This document shows positions 1 to 8,696 of a DNA stretch of 64,000 nucleotides, piece by piece. The stretch covers positions 50,004 to 114,003 of the forward strand of contig JAFGQN010000119.1 in the NCBI GenBank assembly GCA_016935665.1, given 5' to 3'. How positions within the stretch are numbered: the first letter of the stretch is position 1; each line of letters opens with the position of its first letter. The notes under the pieces are model-generated. The model saw only the letters and a list, made by a program, of their open reading frames with translations. It did not search any database and was not told the DNA's origin. This DNA comes from Deltaproteobacteria bacterium. Lineage in GTDB: Bacteria > Myxococcota_A > Polyangia > JAAYKL01. The position numbers were made by a program, and so were the translations under genes.

Positions 1-2384
1 ACTATCTCCTTTGCCGCCAGCTGTGATCGTTCAGCCAATTGCCGCACTTCGGCGGCCACCACCGCAAATCCCTTCCCCTGTTCTCCGGCACGGGCGGCCT
101 CAATTGCCGCGTTTAGCGCCAGCATGTTGGTTTGGCGCGCAATCTCCTCAACAACGGTTATTCTATCTGAGATGGTACGCATCATCGTCATTGTGGATGA
201 GACGGCCTTCTCGCAAGCGACAGCTTCTGTAGCGGCCAACTCCGCGATTGAACTGGTTTTTAACGCATTGTCTGCATTCTGTTTCACAGAGCTGGACATC
301 TGCTCCATTGTGCTGGAAATCTCTTCGATGCTTGCCGCCTGCTGTTCAGCCCCTCCCGACATCTGTTGCGAGACGCTGGCGATGTGACTGGCACGATCAG
401 CGACAGTGCCGGACGAGTTTTGCACATCGACAGCAAAGCGTTTCAACTGGTCGGTAACCACTTCGATGCTATCCCGAATACGCGTAAAGTTTTTTTCGAG
501 GTCCCTTGTATCCTCTGTGGACATCGGCAGGTTGAATAGGACGCCTAAATGTCCATTGGCTATCTGCTCGAGAACTACAATTAACTCAGAAATGCCCTCT
601 TCCTGATACGCACCCTGCCTTTGGCTGAGATTGGCACTTCGACGAATCACTGTCTGATCGGTGATGAATGCCATGGCGCCGACCACGCGCGTATCTTTAA
701 CAATCGGAACGCCGATATATTCAACCGCCATCTGTTTGCCGCCAAGTACAATATCCGTGTGAAGAACCGTTTTTTCATTGGTCGCCATGGACAACGCGCA
801 TGCACAGTTGCGGTTTTCACAGCCATCGATGTATTTATAACTCTTTTGACCGACGACTTTTTCGAGTTCAGCATCCATTTGGCCTGTCATGTATCGATTG
901 ACGTACAGTATAGTGTTTTCTCTGTCTACCACCATCACCCCGATAGGAATATTATCCAGATGACTGACAAATTCAGCGGCAAGCAGATTTACGCCATCCA
1001 CCAGACGGCGCCATGTTCCCCCGTACAGATCCACATCGCCCCGCTGCAAAAATTTTCCACTTCGAATCTCCAGGCTGAGCTGCTGAAGATTCGCCTGGAC
1101 ATTTTGCAGTACGATAACGACGTCCCGCAGTGCTGACATCATAATGCCCACTTCGTCCGTGCTGGTCTGTTCAGGAACGTCAACCAGTTCTCCTTTTGCG
1201 ATAGCCCGCATCGCATCAGAGGCTGTTTTTAGCCGGCGTGAGATGGTTTGACTGACTCGGATGACCACCACCGCGCCCAGCAGCAGAGCTACAATACTGA
1301 CGCCGTATATCCAGTCCGTTACTTCTGACAGAGTATGATCCACGATGACGCCTGGTTCCGTCATCTCTTTTTCATCGGCCATGGCAACGATGGTCCAGTC
1401 CCAGGGCTCAAAATATGTCATCGCTGCGAGCCTGCCGCGTTTCGTGTTGCCCACCCCAATCTGATATCGCGTCAGAGAAATTTTGCCGGGCGCCTTAACC
1501 ACCTCTGCAAGTGTCGTTTTTACATCGGCATTCCCCTGGACGTCGTCCAGGCTGCTGAACGCGAGACCTTTCAGGCTGTGGTCCCGATGGTGTATAATTT
1601 TTGCATTGTCGCCTGCGGACCCCTCTACAATTGCCACCGTTCCCGACTTCCCGATTTTTATCGCCTCGAGACTGGACTGAATAGCATCAACATTTTCCTG
1701 CAGCAATCCCACGTACACTGCGCCGACAACCTGACCGTATTTGTCCACAATAGGATCATAGACCGTCAGGTACCATGCGTTGACTACAAATGCCTTGCCA
1801 CTGAATGTCTCGCCAGAGACCAGTGTTTTCGCGACAGGACTCGTTTCTGGAATATAGGTGCCCACTGCCCGTTGACCATCGAGTTTTCGAATGCTCGTTG
1901 CCACACGAAGAAAATGCCCCGTGTTTTTGATACGTTGAAAGATTGTACAGGTGGAGCCGGACAGCTTCTCCACGTCATCAACGAATATCGACGGGACACC
2001 TGGATCCGCATTGGGGAGGATAGGCGTTCCCCCCAACGTCATTACGGGTAGATTCACTTCCTGGGGTTTGCTGCTGACCTGGTTGACGGCATTCCATTTG
2101 ACCTCTGTTTGACCGAGCACCAGTCCGCCCTGATCTTTGGCCAGTTGTCTCGAAAAAAGAATATCTGCTTCCAGTTTTTTTTTGAGCAGCTGATGACTTA
2201 CGTCGAGAAGATTGGATGCGCTCTCCACTGCCTGGGTGAGTTGCACATCCACTTGCACATCCAGCGTTTTATGCAGTTTATGTTTCAGCCTGCTCTTTTG
2301 CCACTGAAACACACCAGCAATGGTGAATGCAGTAATGAGAACAAGTCCAACACTGACAAATGCGATTCGGTAGCCAATTTTCAT
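1..2384 (-). CDS. Methyl-accepting chemotaxis protein, 3' end outside the window
   Basis: Reading the minus strand from the ATG at 2384 (AAGGAG just upstream) gives one open frame of 794 residues that runs off the left edge, so the C-terminus is missing. Order: N-terminal membrane segment (about residues 4-28), a large extracytoplasmic Cache-like sensor region, a second membrane segment (about 355-380), HAMP, a PAS domain (about 480-590) and the start of the MCP signalling domain. The hairpin-tip core is intact ([19 protein letters not shown] at about 60-130). The PAS domain carries a tight cysteine cluster (CENRNCACA). The family senses ligands in the periplasm or at the PAS and controls CheA. 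No chemotaxis partner gene lies in the window. The call is secure; the ligand is unknown. Confidence 0.93.
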   Translation of the reverse strand, partial: MKIGYRIAFVSVGLVLITAFTIAGVFQWQKSRLKHKLHKTLDVQVDVQLTQAVESASNLLDVSHQLLKKKLEADILFSRQLAKDQGGLVLGQTEVKWNAVNQVSSKPQEVNLPVMTLGGTPILPNADPGVPSIFVDDVEKLSGSTCTIFQRIKNTGHFLRVATSIRKLDGQRAVGTYIPETSPVAKTLVSGETFSGKAFVVNAWYLTVYDPIVDKYGQVVGAVYVGLLQENVDAIQSSLEAIKIGKSGTVAIVEGSAGDNAKIIHHRDHSLKGLAFSSLDDVQGNADVKTTLAEVVKAPGKISLTRYQIGVGNTKRGRLAAMTYFEPWDWTIVAMADEKEMTEPGVIVDHTLSEVTDWIYGVSIVALLLGAVVVIRVSQTISRRLKTASDAMRAIAKGELVDVPEQTSTDEVGIMMSALRDVVIVLQNVQANLQQLSLEIRSGKFLQRGDVDLYGGTWRRLVDGVNLLAAEFVSHLDNIPIGVMVVDRENTILYVNRYMTGQMDAELEKVVGQKSYKYIDGCENRNCACALSMATNEKTVLHTDIVLGGKQMAVEYIGVPIVKDTRVVGAMAFITDQTVIRRSANLSQRQGAYQEEGISELIVVLEQIANGHLGVLFNLPMSTEDTRDLEKNFTRIRDSIEVVTDQLKRFAVDVQNSSGTVADRASHIASVSQQMSGGAEQQAASIEEISSTMEQMSSSVKQNADNALKTSSIAELAATEAVACEKAVSSTMTMMRTISDRITVVEEIARQTNMLALNAAIEAARAGEQGKGFAVVAAEVRQLAERSQLAAKEI

Positions 2385-2553
2385 GCTGAAACACTCCTTG
2401 CTAAAACAAACGCTGACCCCGTCGGAGAGCCAGGGAGCCACAACTGATTAACGAACTGTTGTTATTTAATTTAAGAGGGGTAGGAATTCAGACGTCAATA
2501 CAATCGGTTTCCTTGTGTGTCACACTGTTGTGTGGTTGTTCTTTCATCGTCCA

Positions 2554-3852
2554 TCATGGGCGCACTTGCCCTGCAGACCTTCTCATCCTGAGTTCGTGGA
2601 CCATTAAAGGTCCAATGACGTCGGCCCATGCCTTCTGCCAGGCGGTACATCCAACACGGTTGGGGTGAATATGGTCCTCATCGCTGTAAAAGCTGTCGGC
2701 GTTTTGTTTAAAGAGATTGTACAGGTCTGGCCCTTTCGCCAGATTTTTCTGTTTTGTTACTTTGTCAATCACGGTGTTGAGACGCCTGGCGGCAAGACTG
2801 CGGGATTTGGATGGTGAGTGGGGAATTGGCGCAATGATGGCCTCGTGGCCCGCAGCTTCAATTTTATCCACGATGCGCACCAGATTGGTTTGGAACGTTT
2901 TGCTGTGTCCATTTTCAGGCGATTCATTGATTCCCAACAGCACACACCAGAAGTGTACATCCGGATACATCGCAAGATACGTATCTATCCTGGAAGGCGT
3001 GCCGGTAAGGATGCCAGTGCTGTTGATGCTTACGGTTCCGGCCCCTATCTGCAGTGGATAGACCGCCGTGTAATTGCTTTGAATGACTTTTTGCAGGGAC
3101 CGATGGGCGCCAAATGTGCCATGACGATCGGCGCATCGCGCGGTTATGGAATCTCCCACCCATATAAGAGAAGCGGCCATCGCTTGGGGTTCCTCTGAAA
3201 CATCCCATACATCGATTTCATCAAGCACGGCTGTGGAAGGGGCGCGGACAGTCACTTTTACCCATCGTTGTCCATTAAATGGGATTCTGTGTTCCCGATA
3301 ACCAAAGGTGTTGCCAGTCACCACTGTTTGTTCATGCCACACCCCATCGGCGCCATTGGTGGAATTCGTACTGGTTGAGAGGACATAGTTTTTGAAACCG
3401 GGCTTGCCTTCGACGTCCACGGTGCCGGTTTCGTCGGACAGCGCGATGAGGATCTCGGTGGCTTTGGTGTTATCAAGTTTCAGGGCACACCAGGCGGGCG
3501 ATCGGGCTGTCCATGTGTTGTCCTTTCCCGTTCCAATTCCAAAGTAATCAACCCCGTATTCGCCATCGTTGCATTTTGTTGCATCACCTGCGGACGCAGT
3601 TGCGATGCGTCCGGGAGTTAAGCGCCGGTTCTCGTAAGTGGTTGTGGCATCCCGGATTGGATTCAACGGGATTTCGCTGCCTGTGCCCATCGCGCTGTCT
3701 GTGTTGGAAAAGGAAACGCAATTGTTTGTTGCGCCATCGGATTTCTTAATATTCGATGGACGGTTTTCGCACGCAATTGCCAGTATGCTCATGATGCATG
3801 CCCCAACAACCGCACCCTCTTGATATGGTCTCGTCCCTGTTTTTTTTTCCAT
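2554..3852 (-). CDS. Secreted SGNH/GDSL-family hydrolase lipoprotein
   Basis: A 432-residue protein whose N-terminal hydrophobic stretch ends in a lipobox (LAIAC), so it should be a lipoprotein at the cell envelope. The C-terminal half has the SGNH-hydrolase landmarks: a nucleophile block WVGDSIT near residue 233, a block III-like LLGINES, and a C-terminal catalytic block DEDHIHPNR near residue 396 that supplies Asp and His. The region before it (about 70-220) looks like a beta-sandwich accessory domain with several cysteines. The family removes acyl or acetyl groups from esters, often on carbohydrates; the substrate cannot be read from the sequence. It is transcribed away from its neighbours, with an AT-rich gap upstream (3853-4048). 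Confidence 0.85.
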   Translation of the reverse strand: MEKKTGTRPYQEGAVVGACIMSILAIACENRPSNIKKSDGATNNCVSFSNTDSAMGTGSEIPLNPIRDATTTYENRRLTPGRIATASAGDATKCNDGEYGVDYFGIGTGKDNTWTARSPAWCALKLDNTKATEILIALSDETGTVDVEGKPGFKNYVLSTSTNSTNGADGVWHEQTVVTGNTFGYREHRIPFNGQRWVKVTVRAPSTAVLDEIDVWDVSEEPQAMAASLIWVGDSITARCADRHGTFGAHRSLQKVIQSNYTAVYPLQIGAGTVSINSTGILTGTPSRIDTYLAMYPDVHFWCVLLGINESPENGHSKTFQTNLVRIVDKIEAAGHEAIIAPIPHSPSKSRSLAARRLNTVIDKVTKQKNLAKGPDLYNLFKQNADSFYSDEDHIHPNRVGCTAWQKAWADVIGPLMVHELRMRRSAGQVRP

Positions 3853-4048
3853 GGATTTGAATAACTATTATTCATCACATTTTTGAAATTTCAAGAAACA
3901 GGGACAATAGCGGCGTAAAAAAATATGGAACAGATGTACAGGAGCGTTAACTCCTGGTGATAACTATCTGGCGGCACAAATTGCGCATAACGCCGGTCTC
4001 CTTTTCCCGCATGTGCCTCTCGAGGAATGATTACCCCAGGGTTAAGGA

Positions 4049-4516
4049 TTATCGGTTAGTCGCCACTTTCACAGTGATGTGGCGCCCGTCCAATTCATAT
4101 CCGTCCAGTTCTTCGACCGCTTTGGCTCCATCATGCCGATTTTCAAATGTGACAAATGCAAAACCTCGCGACTGATTGGTATTGCGATCGGTAATGATAA
4201 CCGCCTCGGATATTTTTCCAAATTTTGAGAAGATTTCGGTCAAAACCGCCTCGGTTACCATGTCGGTCAGACTTCCGACGAACAGCTTGCAGGGGACGGT
4301 GGCCGCTGCTTTTGGAGCGTTCGCGCGTTCTTCAATCATCCGCATTGCTTCGGCACTGGAGGGCAGGCGACCCACAATGTCTTCGGCAAACACCAGTTCA
4401 AATTCCTCAGGATCCTGATTGCGGCGCTGTGCTTTGCGCTCGGCTTTCATCCTTTTTTTTCGAGCCTTTTCAGACTCCCTCTGTCGTTTTTCTTGTGAAT
4501 ATGATTCTCTACTCAT
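4049..4516 (-). CDS. RRM-domain RNA-binding protein
   Basis: 155 residues. The N-terminal 40 residues are strongly basic (Lys/Arg/Glu-rich, probably helical or disordered). The C-terminal 80 residues form one RNA-recognition motif with RNP2 (KLFVGSL) and RNP1 (RGFAFVTF) both intact, including the aromatic positions that stack on RNA bases. Bacterial single-RRM proteins of this size bind RNA and are often cold- or stress-related; the basic N-terminal extension is longer than in the usual compact bacterial RRM proteins. The start codon lies close to the divergent gene at 4549, so the two may share a short promoter region. Confidence 0.9.
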   Translation of the reverse strand: MSRESYSQEKRQRESEKARKKRMKAERKAQRRNQDPEEFELVFAEDIVGRLPSSAEAMRMIEERANAPKAAATVPCKLFVGSLTDMVTEAVLTEIFSKFGKISEAVIITDRNTNQSRGFAFVTFENRHDGAKAVEELDGYELDGRHITVKVATNR

Positions 4517-4548
4517 CCGCTGGCTCTACCATAAATTCGAGATCAAAG

Positions 4549-5991
4549 ATGTCTTTATCGAAAAAAAATTTCAATCCGACACTCTTTTTATTCAATAGTG
4601 AAAGCGCAACAGCCGAACTCACTTATGCATCTTTTATGTTGGGTATGGGATGCAGTGATACCAAAGGGGCTGGCGCCAACCCTCCAGATGGGTACGTGGA
4701 GCCTGCGCACCGTCAGACCGGCCTGCCCCCAGTAGATGATTCGTGGGCCAATGTGTATTCCTGGGACGGGAGCTGGTCTCCCTCATCTGCAAAATTCCCG
4801 TTGAAGGGGATGTTTGATGAAACCCATGCCATGTTGCCCCCGGGTAAATGGGGGTGGGACGGCGCATGTGATTGTCCAGGAGATGAGGGATTGGCTGTTT
4901 ATAATAACGAGTTTGTGGCAAAAGGGCTTGATTTCGAGGCGTTGGTCGATGATGCGTCTCATCAGTTCGGTTGGCGTCTCATTGGTACGAACGACGCGCC
5001 GATGACGTTGGACCATCGGGGCGATAACTACGTGGGAACTCCGTGGGTTGACATTATCGATTTGGGTGGGGTCGGTGAGTTGGCCAGTACCGGTCCAGGA
5101 GATACGTCGCCGGGAATGAACCTTTGCGACGGGCCGGATATGCTGCGCTACGGAATCGGACGGAGTGTGGACATGCGCACGGGGTCCGACACTCGGGGCG
5201 CCTTGTTTGATAACGATTTGGTCATATTGGGGACAGAACGAATTCCCGTATTAAATGAGTATGATGTCGAAGGTACCACGATTCATACCGGCCCCGGATC
5301 GGATTTGGTGTTCGCGCGCAATTTTGGTCCGGCAGCTATCGATTTGGGCAACGGTCTTTCGGGCAGAACAGACACCACTGACACTGCGGATGGGGATGAT
5401 ATTGAGGTGTTGCAGGGAAACATGCGGGACTTCAGGGTGTACGGCGGATATGGGAACGATATCATCGTGTGGTATGTGGACGAGGTGAACGATGATCGCT
5501 GGCTTGGCCCCAACTTTTTCGGCGGCGGGGGCTTTGGGGACGCCATCTGGGAATATCCAGGAAGCGACCGCCTCATTCTGGCCGTCGATTTGGCAACGCA
5601 GGTAGTGTCCAGTCGGTCTGAGCATGATAACAATCCGGGGTCTTTTTTGGCTTTTATCTACTCGGACTATGCTGCGGCTGTGGACGCGCCAATGGCAGGT
5701 GAACCCTATGCCCAATACTATGGCACCGCACCGGTGGGGCCTGATGGTGAACACACATTGACGCTCTCCTATCGTTCGGCGGATGGAACCGTGTTTACCC
5801 ACGATTTTTACGCCACCGGTATCGAAATTATTCAGCTGGGTATCGACGATGACGCCGCGGTGTACGAGGTTGATCAGGTAGCGGGCGCACTTCAGCGAAG
5901 CAATACCATCCCGCCTTTCACCGCCATTCCCAATCGGGACGCGTTTAACCGCTTGTTCGACCGTTTTGCCCGCCCGATAACCCTGCCATAA
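4549..5991 (+). CDS. Surface protein with RTX-like calcium-binding repeats, possible lipoprotein
   Basis: 480 residues from the ATG at 4549; in-frame upstream codons would overlap the divergent RRM gene, so this start is preferred, though no strong ribosome-binding site is seen. A weak lipobox-like GMGCSD sits near residue 34, but the preceding stretch is not a classical signal peptide. The middle of the protein holds degenerate glycine/aspartate nonapeptide motifs of the hemolysin type (GPGSDLVFA, GGYGNDIIV, GGFGDAIW). This suggests calcium-binding parallel beta-roll turns. No enzymatic domain is recognised. It lies 78 bases before another exported protein on the same strand and could be co-transcribed with it. 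The export route is uncertain. Confidence 0.65.
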   Translation: MSLSKKNFNPTLFLFNSESATAELTYASFMLGMGCSDTKGAGANPPDGYVEPAHRQTGLPPVDDSWANVYSWDGSWSPSSAKFPLKGMFDETHAMLPPGKWGWDGACDCPGDEGLAVYNNEFVAKGLDFEALVDDASHQFGWRLIGTNDAPMTLDHRGDNYVGTPWVDIIDLGGVGELASTGPGDTSPGMNLCDGPDMLRYGIGRSVDMRTGSDTRGALFDNDLVILGTERIPVLNEYDVEGTTIHTGPGSDLVFARNFGPAAIDLGNGLSGRTDTTDTADGDDIEVLQGNMRDFRVYGGYGNDIIVWYVDEVNDDRWLGPNFFGGGGFGDAIWEYPGSDRLILAVDLATQVVSSRSEHDNNPGSFLAFIYSDYAAAVDAPMAGEPYAQYYGTAPVGPDGEHTLTLSYRSADGTVFTHDFYATGIEIIQLGIDDDAAVYEVDQVAGALQRSNTIPPFTAIPNRDAFNRLFDRFARPITLP

Positions 5992-6069
5992 AAAGCGGTA
6001 ACACATTTTTCATGGGCCGGTGTTCAACCAGGTGCAACACAGATTCGTTGCACAAACAAGGAGCATACC

Positions 6070-7626
6070 GTGAAAAAAATATCCTTTTTACTTGTTCTAT
6101 ATTTCGGTTTTATCCTGCCAATGACAGCTTTGGGGCAAGATGGTCCGTCTTCTGCTACCCCGCCGGCGAACATGCCGGCCATCGCACCCACGAACGAGGC
6201 GTCTGCAGGAAAACCGCAGTCAGAGACGCCAACCGAGGAATCGAAACCCACTGAGGCCGCAACAAACGCATCCCCGGTTGTTCAGGAAAATACCGTGGCG
6301 CAATGCGGCGACAAAAAGGACAATGACAATGATGGACACGTGGATTGTGCAGACCAGGATTGTGGTATATTCTCCATCTGTGTCAACCATTCTACCCAAA
6401 GCGAGCCCTCTCCTGCCAGGGCGTCGTCATCTGAAACAGAGGCCGCGTCTGACGAATCCTCATCCGAGGAGCTCATCGTGCGCCCTTTCAGTATTGGATT
6501 TGTTCCCGGATTGTCTACTGACAGCGCCGCGTCCGGGGAGGTTCTCAATCACTTTTCACTCAATTTCATTGGCTGGCAGGATCATCTGCGGGGCGCGGAG
6601 TTTTCCATTCTTGGGGCGATTCGCAAAGGAAGCGTGACCGGTTTCCAGGGGAGTCATCTGTTTAATGTGGTGGCAGGCGATATGCGTGGATTTCAAGGGT
6701 CCGGTATAGTGAATGTGGCAGCGGGCGATACCGTTGGACTTCAGGCGACGGGATTGGTAAACGTCGCGGGCAAATCGTTTCGGGGCATTCAGGCCAGTGG
6801 ACTGGGGAACTTCGCTGGCGGGCCGTTTGTGGGACTGCAGCTTACCGGATTGGCCAATGTGGTCACTGGCGATGGGACAGGGTTTCAGGGGTCAGGCCTG
6901 GTCAATGTGACCAGTGGCGCCATGAACGGATTTCAGGCAACCGGCCTGGTGAATGTGAGCAAAAAAGGGGGCAAAGGAGTTCAGGCGTCTGGCGTTGCGA
7001 ACGTTGCAACCGGCGACTTTAAAGGGCTTCAATTGAGCCTCGTCAACGTTGGGACCCATGTCACGGGCGCGCAGGTGGGTCTGATCAATATTGCTTCCAA
7101 AAGCATGAAAGGTGCGGCTCTGGGTTTGATTAACTTCGCCGGAGACGGCATATTTGCACCAACGATATGGGTTTCGCCCGCATCCATGGTGAACCTGGGA
7201 CTGAAAATGGGCACCAGAAATGTTTACAGTTTGCTTGGCGCGGGAGTGCATCCGGTAGGCGATGACAAGCGCACATCATTGGCCTTTGGCTTTGGTGTAC
7301 ACGGAGACGTATCGAAGCGACTGTGGCTGGAATTCGACCTGATGCATAACCGACTGCATGACCGGAAGTTTGATTTCGAATCGTGCGATGTGGACTTCAT
7401 CGAACAGGCTCGGCTCAATCTCGGATTCCGTTTTGCCGATGATTTTTCGCTGTATGCCGGCCCCACTCTGGATGTGCTGGTGTCAGAGGTTCGTGATGAG
7501 TCCGGATTCGCGACCTTTTACACCCACACCGACAAAAGTTCGGACACCAGCGTTGCCATCTCCCTGGGCCTCACCGCCGGTATTCAGTGGGAGCCCAAAA
7601 TCGGCAATCTGAACAGGCGCGACTGA
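6070..7626 (+). CDS. Secreted/outer-membrane protein with tandem 16-residue surface repeats
   Basis: 518 residues from a GTG start chosen because AAGGAG lies just upstream. A clear Sec signal peptide ends near ALGQ. An Ala/Pro/Thr/Glu-rich linker follows, then a short Asp/Asn-rich, Cys-containing motif (DNDGHVDCADQDC) like the metal-binding motif of MopE-type and other myxobacterial surface proteins. From about residue 191 to 361 there are eleven consecutive units of about 16 residues of the form GFQGSGLVNVxxGxxx, resembling the LA_2272-type surface-repeat family. The C-terminal 150 residues alternate hydrophobic and polar residues and look like outer-membrane beta-strands. The function is unknown; the repeats probably form a regular beta structure at the cell surface. 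Confidence 0.75.
   Translation: MKKISFLLVLYFGFILPMTALGQDGPSSATPPANMPAIAPTNEASAGKPQSETPTEESKPTEAATNASPVVQENTVAQCGDKKDNDNDGHVDCADQDCGIFSICVNHSTQSEPSPARASSSETEAASDESSSEELIVRPFSIGFVPGLSTDSAASGEVLNHFSLNFIGWQDHLRGAEFSILGAIRKGSVTGFQGSHLFNVVAGDMRGFQGSGIVNVAAGDTVGLQATGLVNVAGKSFRGIQASGLGNFAGGPFVGLQLTGLANVVTGDGTGFQGSGLVNVTSGAMNGFQATGLVNVSKKGGKGVQASGVANVATGDFKGLQLSLVNVGTHVTGAQVGLINIASKSMKGAALGLINFAGDGIFAPTIWVSPASMVNLGLKMGTRNVYSLLGAGVHPVGDDKRTSLAFGFGVHGDVSKRLWLEFDLMHNRLHDRKFDFESCDVDFIEQARLNLGFRFADDFSLYAGPTLDVLVSEVRDESGFATFYTHTDKSSDTSVAISLGLTAGIQWEPKIGNLNRRD
6640..7155 (+). repeat. In-gene tandem repeat, 48-base period
   Basis: Eleven tandem units, each encoding about 16 residues with the pattern G-[FL]-Q-x-[ST]-G-[LI]-x-N-[VF]-x-x-G-x-x-x. 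The last three units are shorter and more divergent. Conserved positions are the glycine-aromatic/leucine-glutamine start and the Leu-x-Asn-Val centre. The DNA has diverged more than the protein, which points to selection on the repeat fold rather than very recent expansion. Confidence 0.8.
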
Positions 7627-7706
7627 TATTCGCCTCTAAGCTATTGGCGAGTCTTCGCCACACCGTTTTTAAACAAACCATAGATGATTATATAGAAGAG
7701 GACATC

Positions 7707-7796
7707 ATGGCGCAAAAACATGATCATTTCGACAGACACAAATACGAAAGAATTCGCATTTTTTTTACGGAACTGTTATTAAATAAATCTCTCTAA
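7707..7796 (+). CDS. Possible 29-residue small protein
   Basis: A short frame with a reasonable ribosome-binding site (AGAGGA a few bases before the ATG) encoding a charged 29-residue peptide rich in His, Lys and Arg with a hydrophobic Leu-rich end. It lies between the repeat-protein gene and the IS21 remnant. No family is recognised and it may be chance. Confidence 0.2.
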   Translation: MAQKHDHFDRHKYERIRIFFTELLLNKSL

Positions 7797-8175
7797 AGTT
7801 TTCGTTGCCGTGCTGGGCGCAGGCAGGCACACATATGCAGAAGCCATTTACTCCCAAAAATCAGCGGACTGGATTCGGAGCCACCCAGGAGCATTCGAAT
7901 TTTTTTAGCGGCGCAACAGAATTGGTTGTCCCCGACCAGTTGCGAAGCGGCGTAGGCAAGCCCTGCTGGTATGCGCCTGGTGTGCAGCGTACGTATGACG
8001 AGCTGGCTGAACACTGCGATACGACTATCATTCCCGCTCGCGGCCGTCGTCCCAAAGACAAGGCAAACGTGGAGGTGGGCGTACTGGTTCGTTCCGCATT
8101 GGTGACTCTGCCATATGAGTATCCGTTCGTTGGTTCCGGTGTCTGGCCAGATTGGCGCAAATCTTATTCGTAACT
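7795..8175 (+). pseudogene. IS21-family transposase (istA) remnant, frameshifted
   Basis: Two adjacent frames together read as the catalytic-core region of an IstA transposase. The first (7795 to about 7905) encodes VFVAVLGAGRHTYAEA and then WIRSHPGAFEFF. At a run of seven T (about 7900-7906) the match continues in another frame with SGATELVVPDQLRSGV, TYDELAEHC and PARGRRPKDKANVEVGV. After about 8090 the resemblance fades and the frame ends at a stop. The N-terminal HTH, the C-terminus, istB and the terminal repeats were not found. This is a decayed fragment of about 300 bases. It shows past IS21 activity next to genes 8201-10013. Confidence 0.8.
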
Positions 8176-8200
8176 GGCAGTTTTGTGGACAAAATATGCA

Positions 8201-8563
8201 CTATCGTGCGAGATGTGTCCTATCCGAAGTGGCAACAAATTGTTCATCTCCGTTGAGATCACAGGTGAGCTTATAGCCACCATCTACATTCGAGACAAAT
8301 TCAAAGTACCCAATATTGAGTCCGGGTTCAATCAGCGCGCACTCCACATCCCCTGAACCCGCGTTAAAAGAGGGATCGGAGGCCCGGGGAATAATCACGC
8401 TGTACGACGCCAAATCCGGCGGATTGAGAAAAATATCGTACGCCGGGCAATAACCGCTTGCCCCCTGTGCATCCAGACTTCGCCCGTTCGCACCCACCAG
8501 CCCAAACTGATTGGACTGCACCGAAAATGCGACGCCATTGAAACCGTTAAGACGTATTTCCAC
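8201..8563 (-). CDS. Hypothetical protein, possibly the C-terminal part of a decayed secreted protein
   Basis: 120 residues if the GTG at 8563 is used; the frame is open only ten codons further upstream before a TAA, and there is no good ribosome-binding site or signal peptide. The sequence (EIRLNGFNGVAF near the start, CPAYDIFLNPPDLASYSV in the middle, a Cys-containing end) reads like beta-rich extracellular domain sequence starting in mid-domain. Adjacent to an IS21 remnant, it may be the surviving tail of a larger gene. No family is recognised. A functional small gene cannot be excluded. Confidence 0.35.
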   Translation of the reverse strand: MEIRLNGFNGVAFSVQSNQFGLVGANGRSLDAQGASGYCPAYDIFLNPPDLASYSVIIPRASDPSFNAGSGDVECALIEPGLNIGYFEFVSNVDGGYKLTCDLNGDEQFVATSDRTHLAR

Positions 8564-8696
8564 AACTTGAGCACCTGCATCTTTTTATATTTTACCCACA
8601 GATTTCATGGGAGAGCTTTTTTGGTGGGACATTCCGCTGAAACGGGGAAATTTCCTTCTTGAACTGCTTTAAAAAATTATTCTTGCCGGGGGGAGG

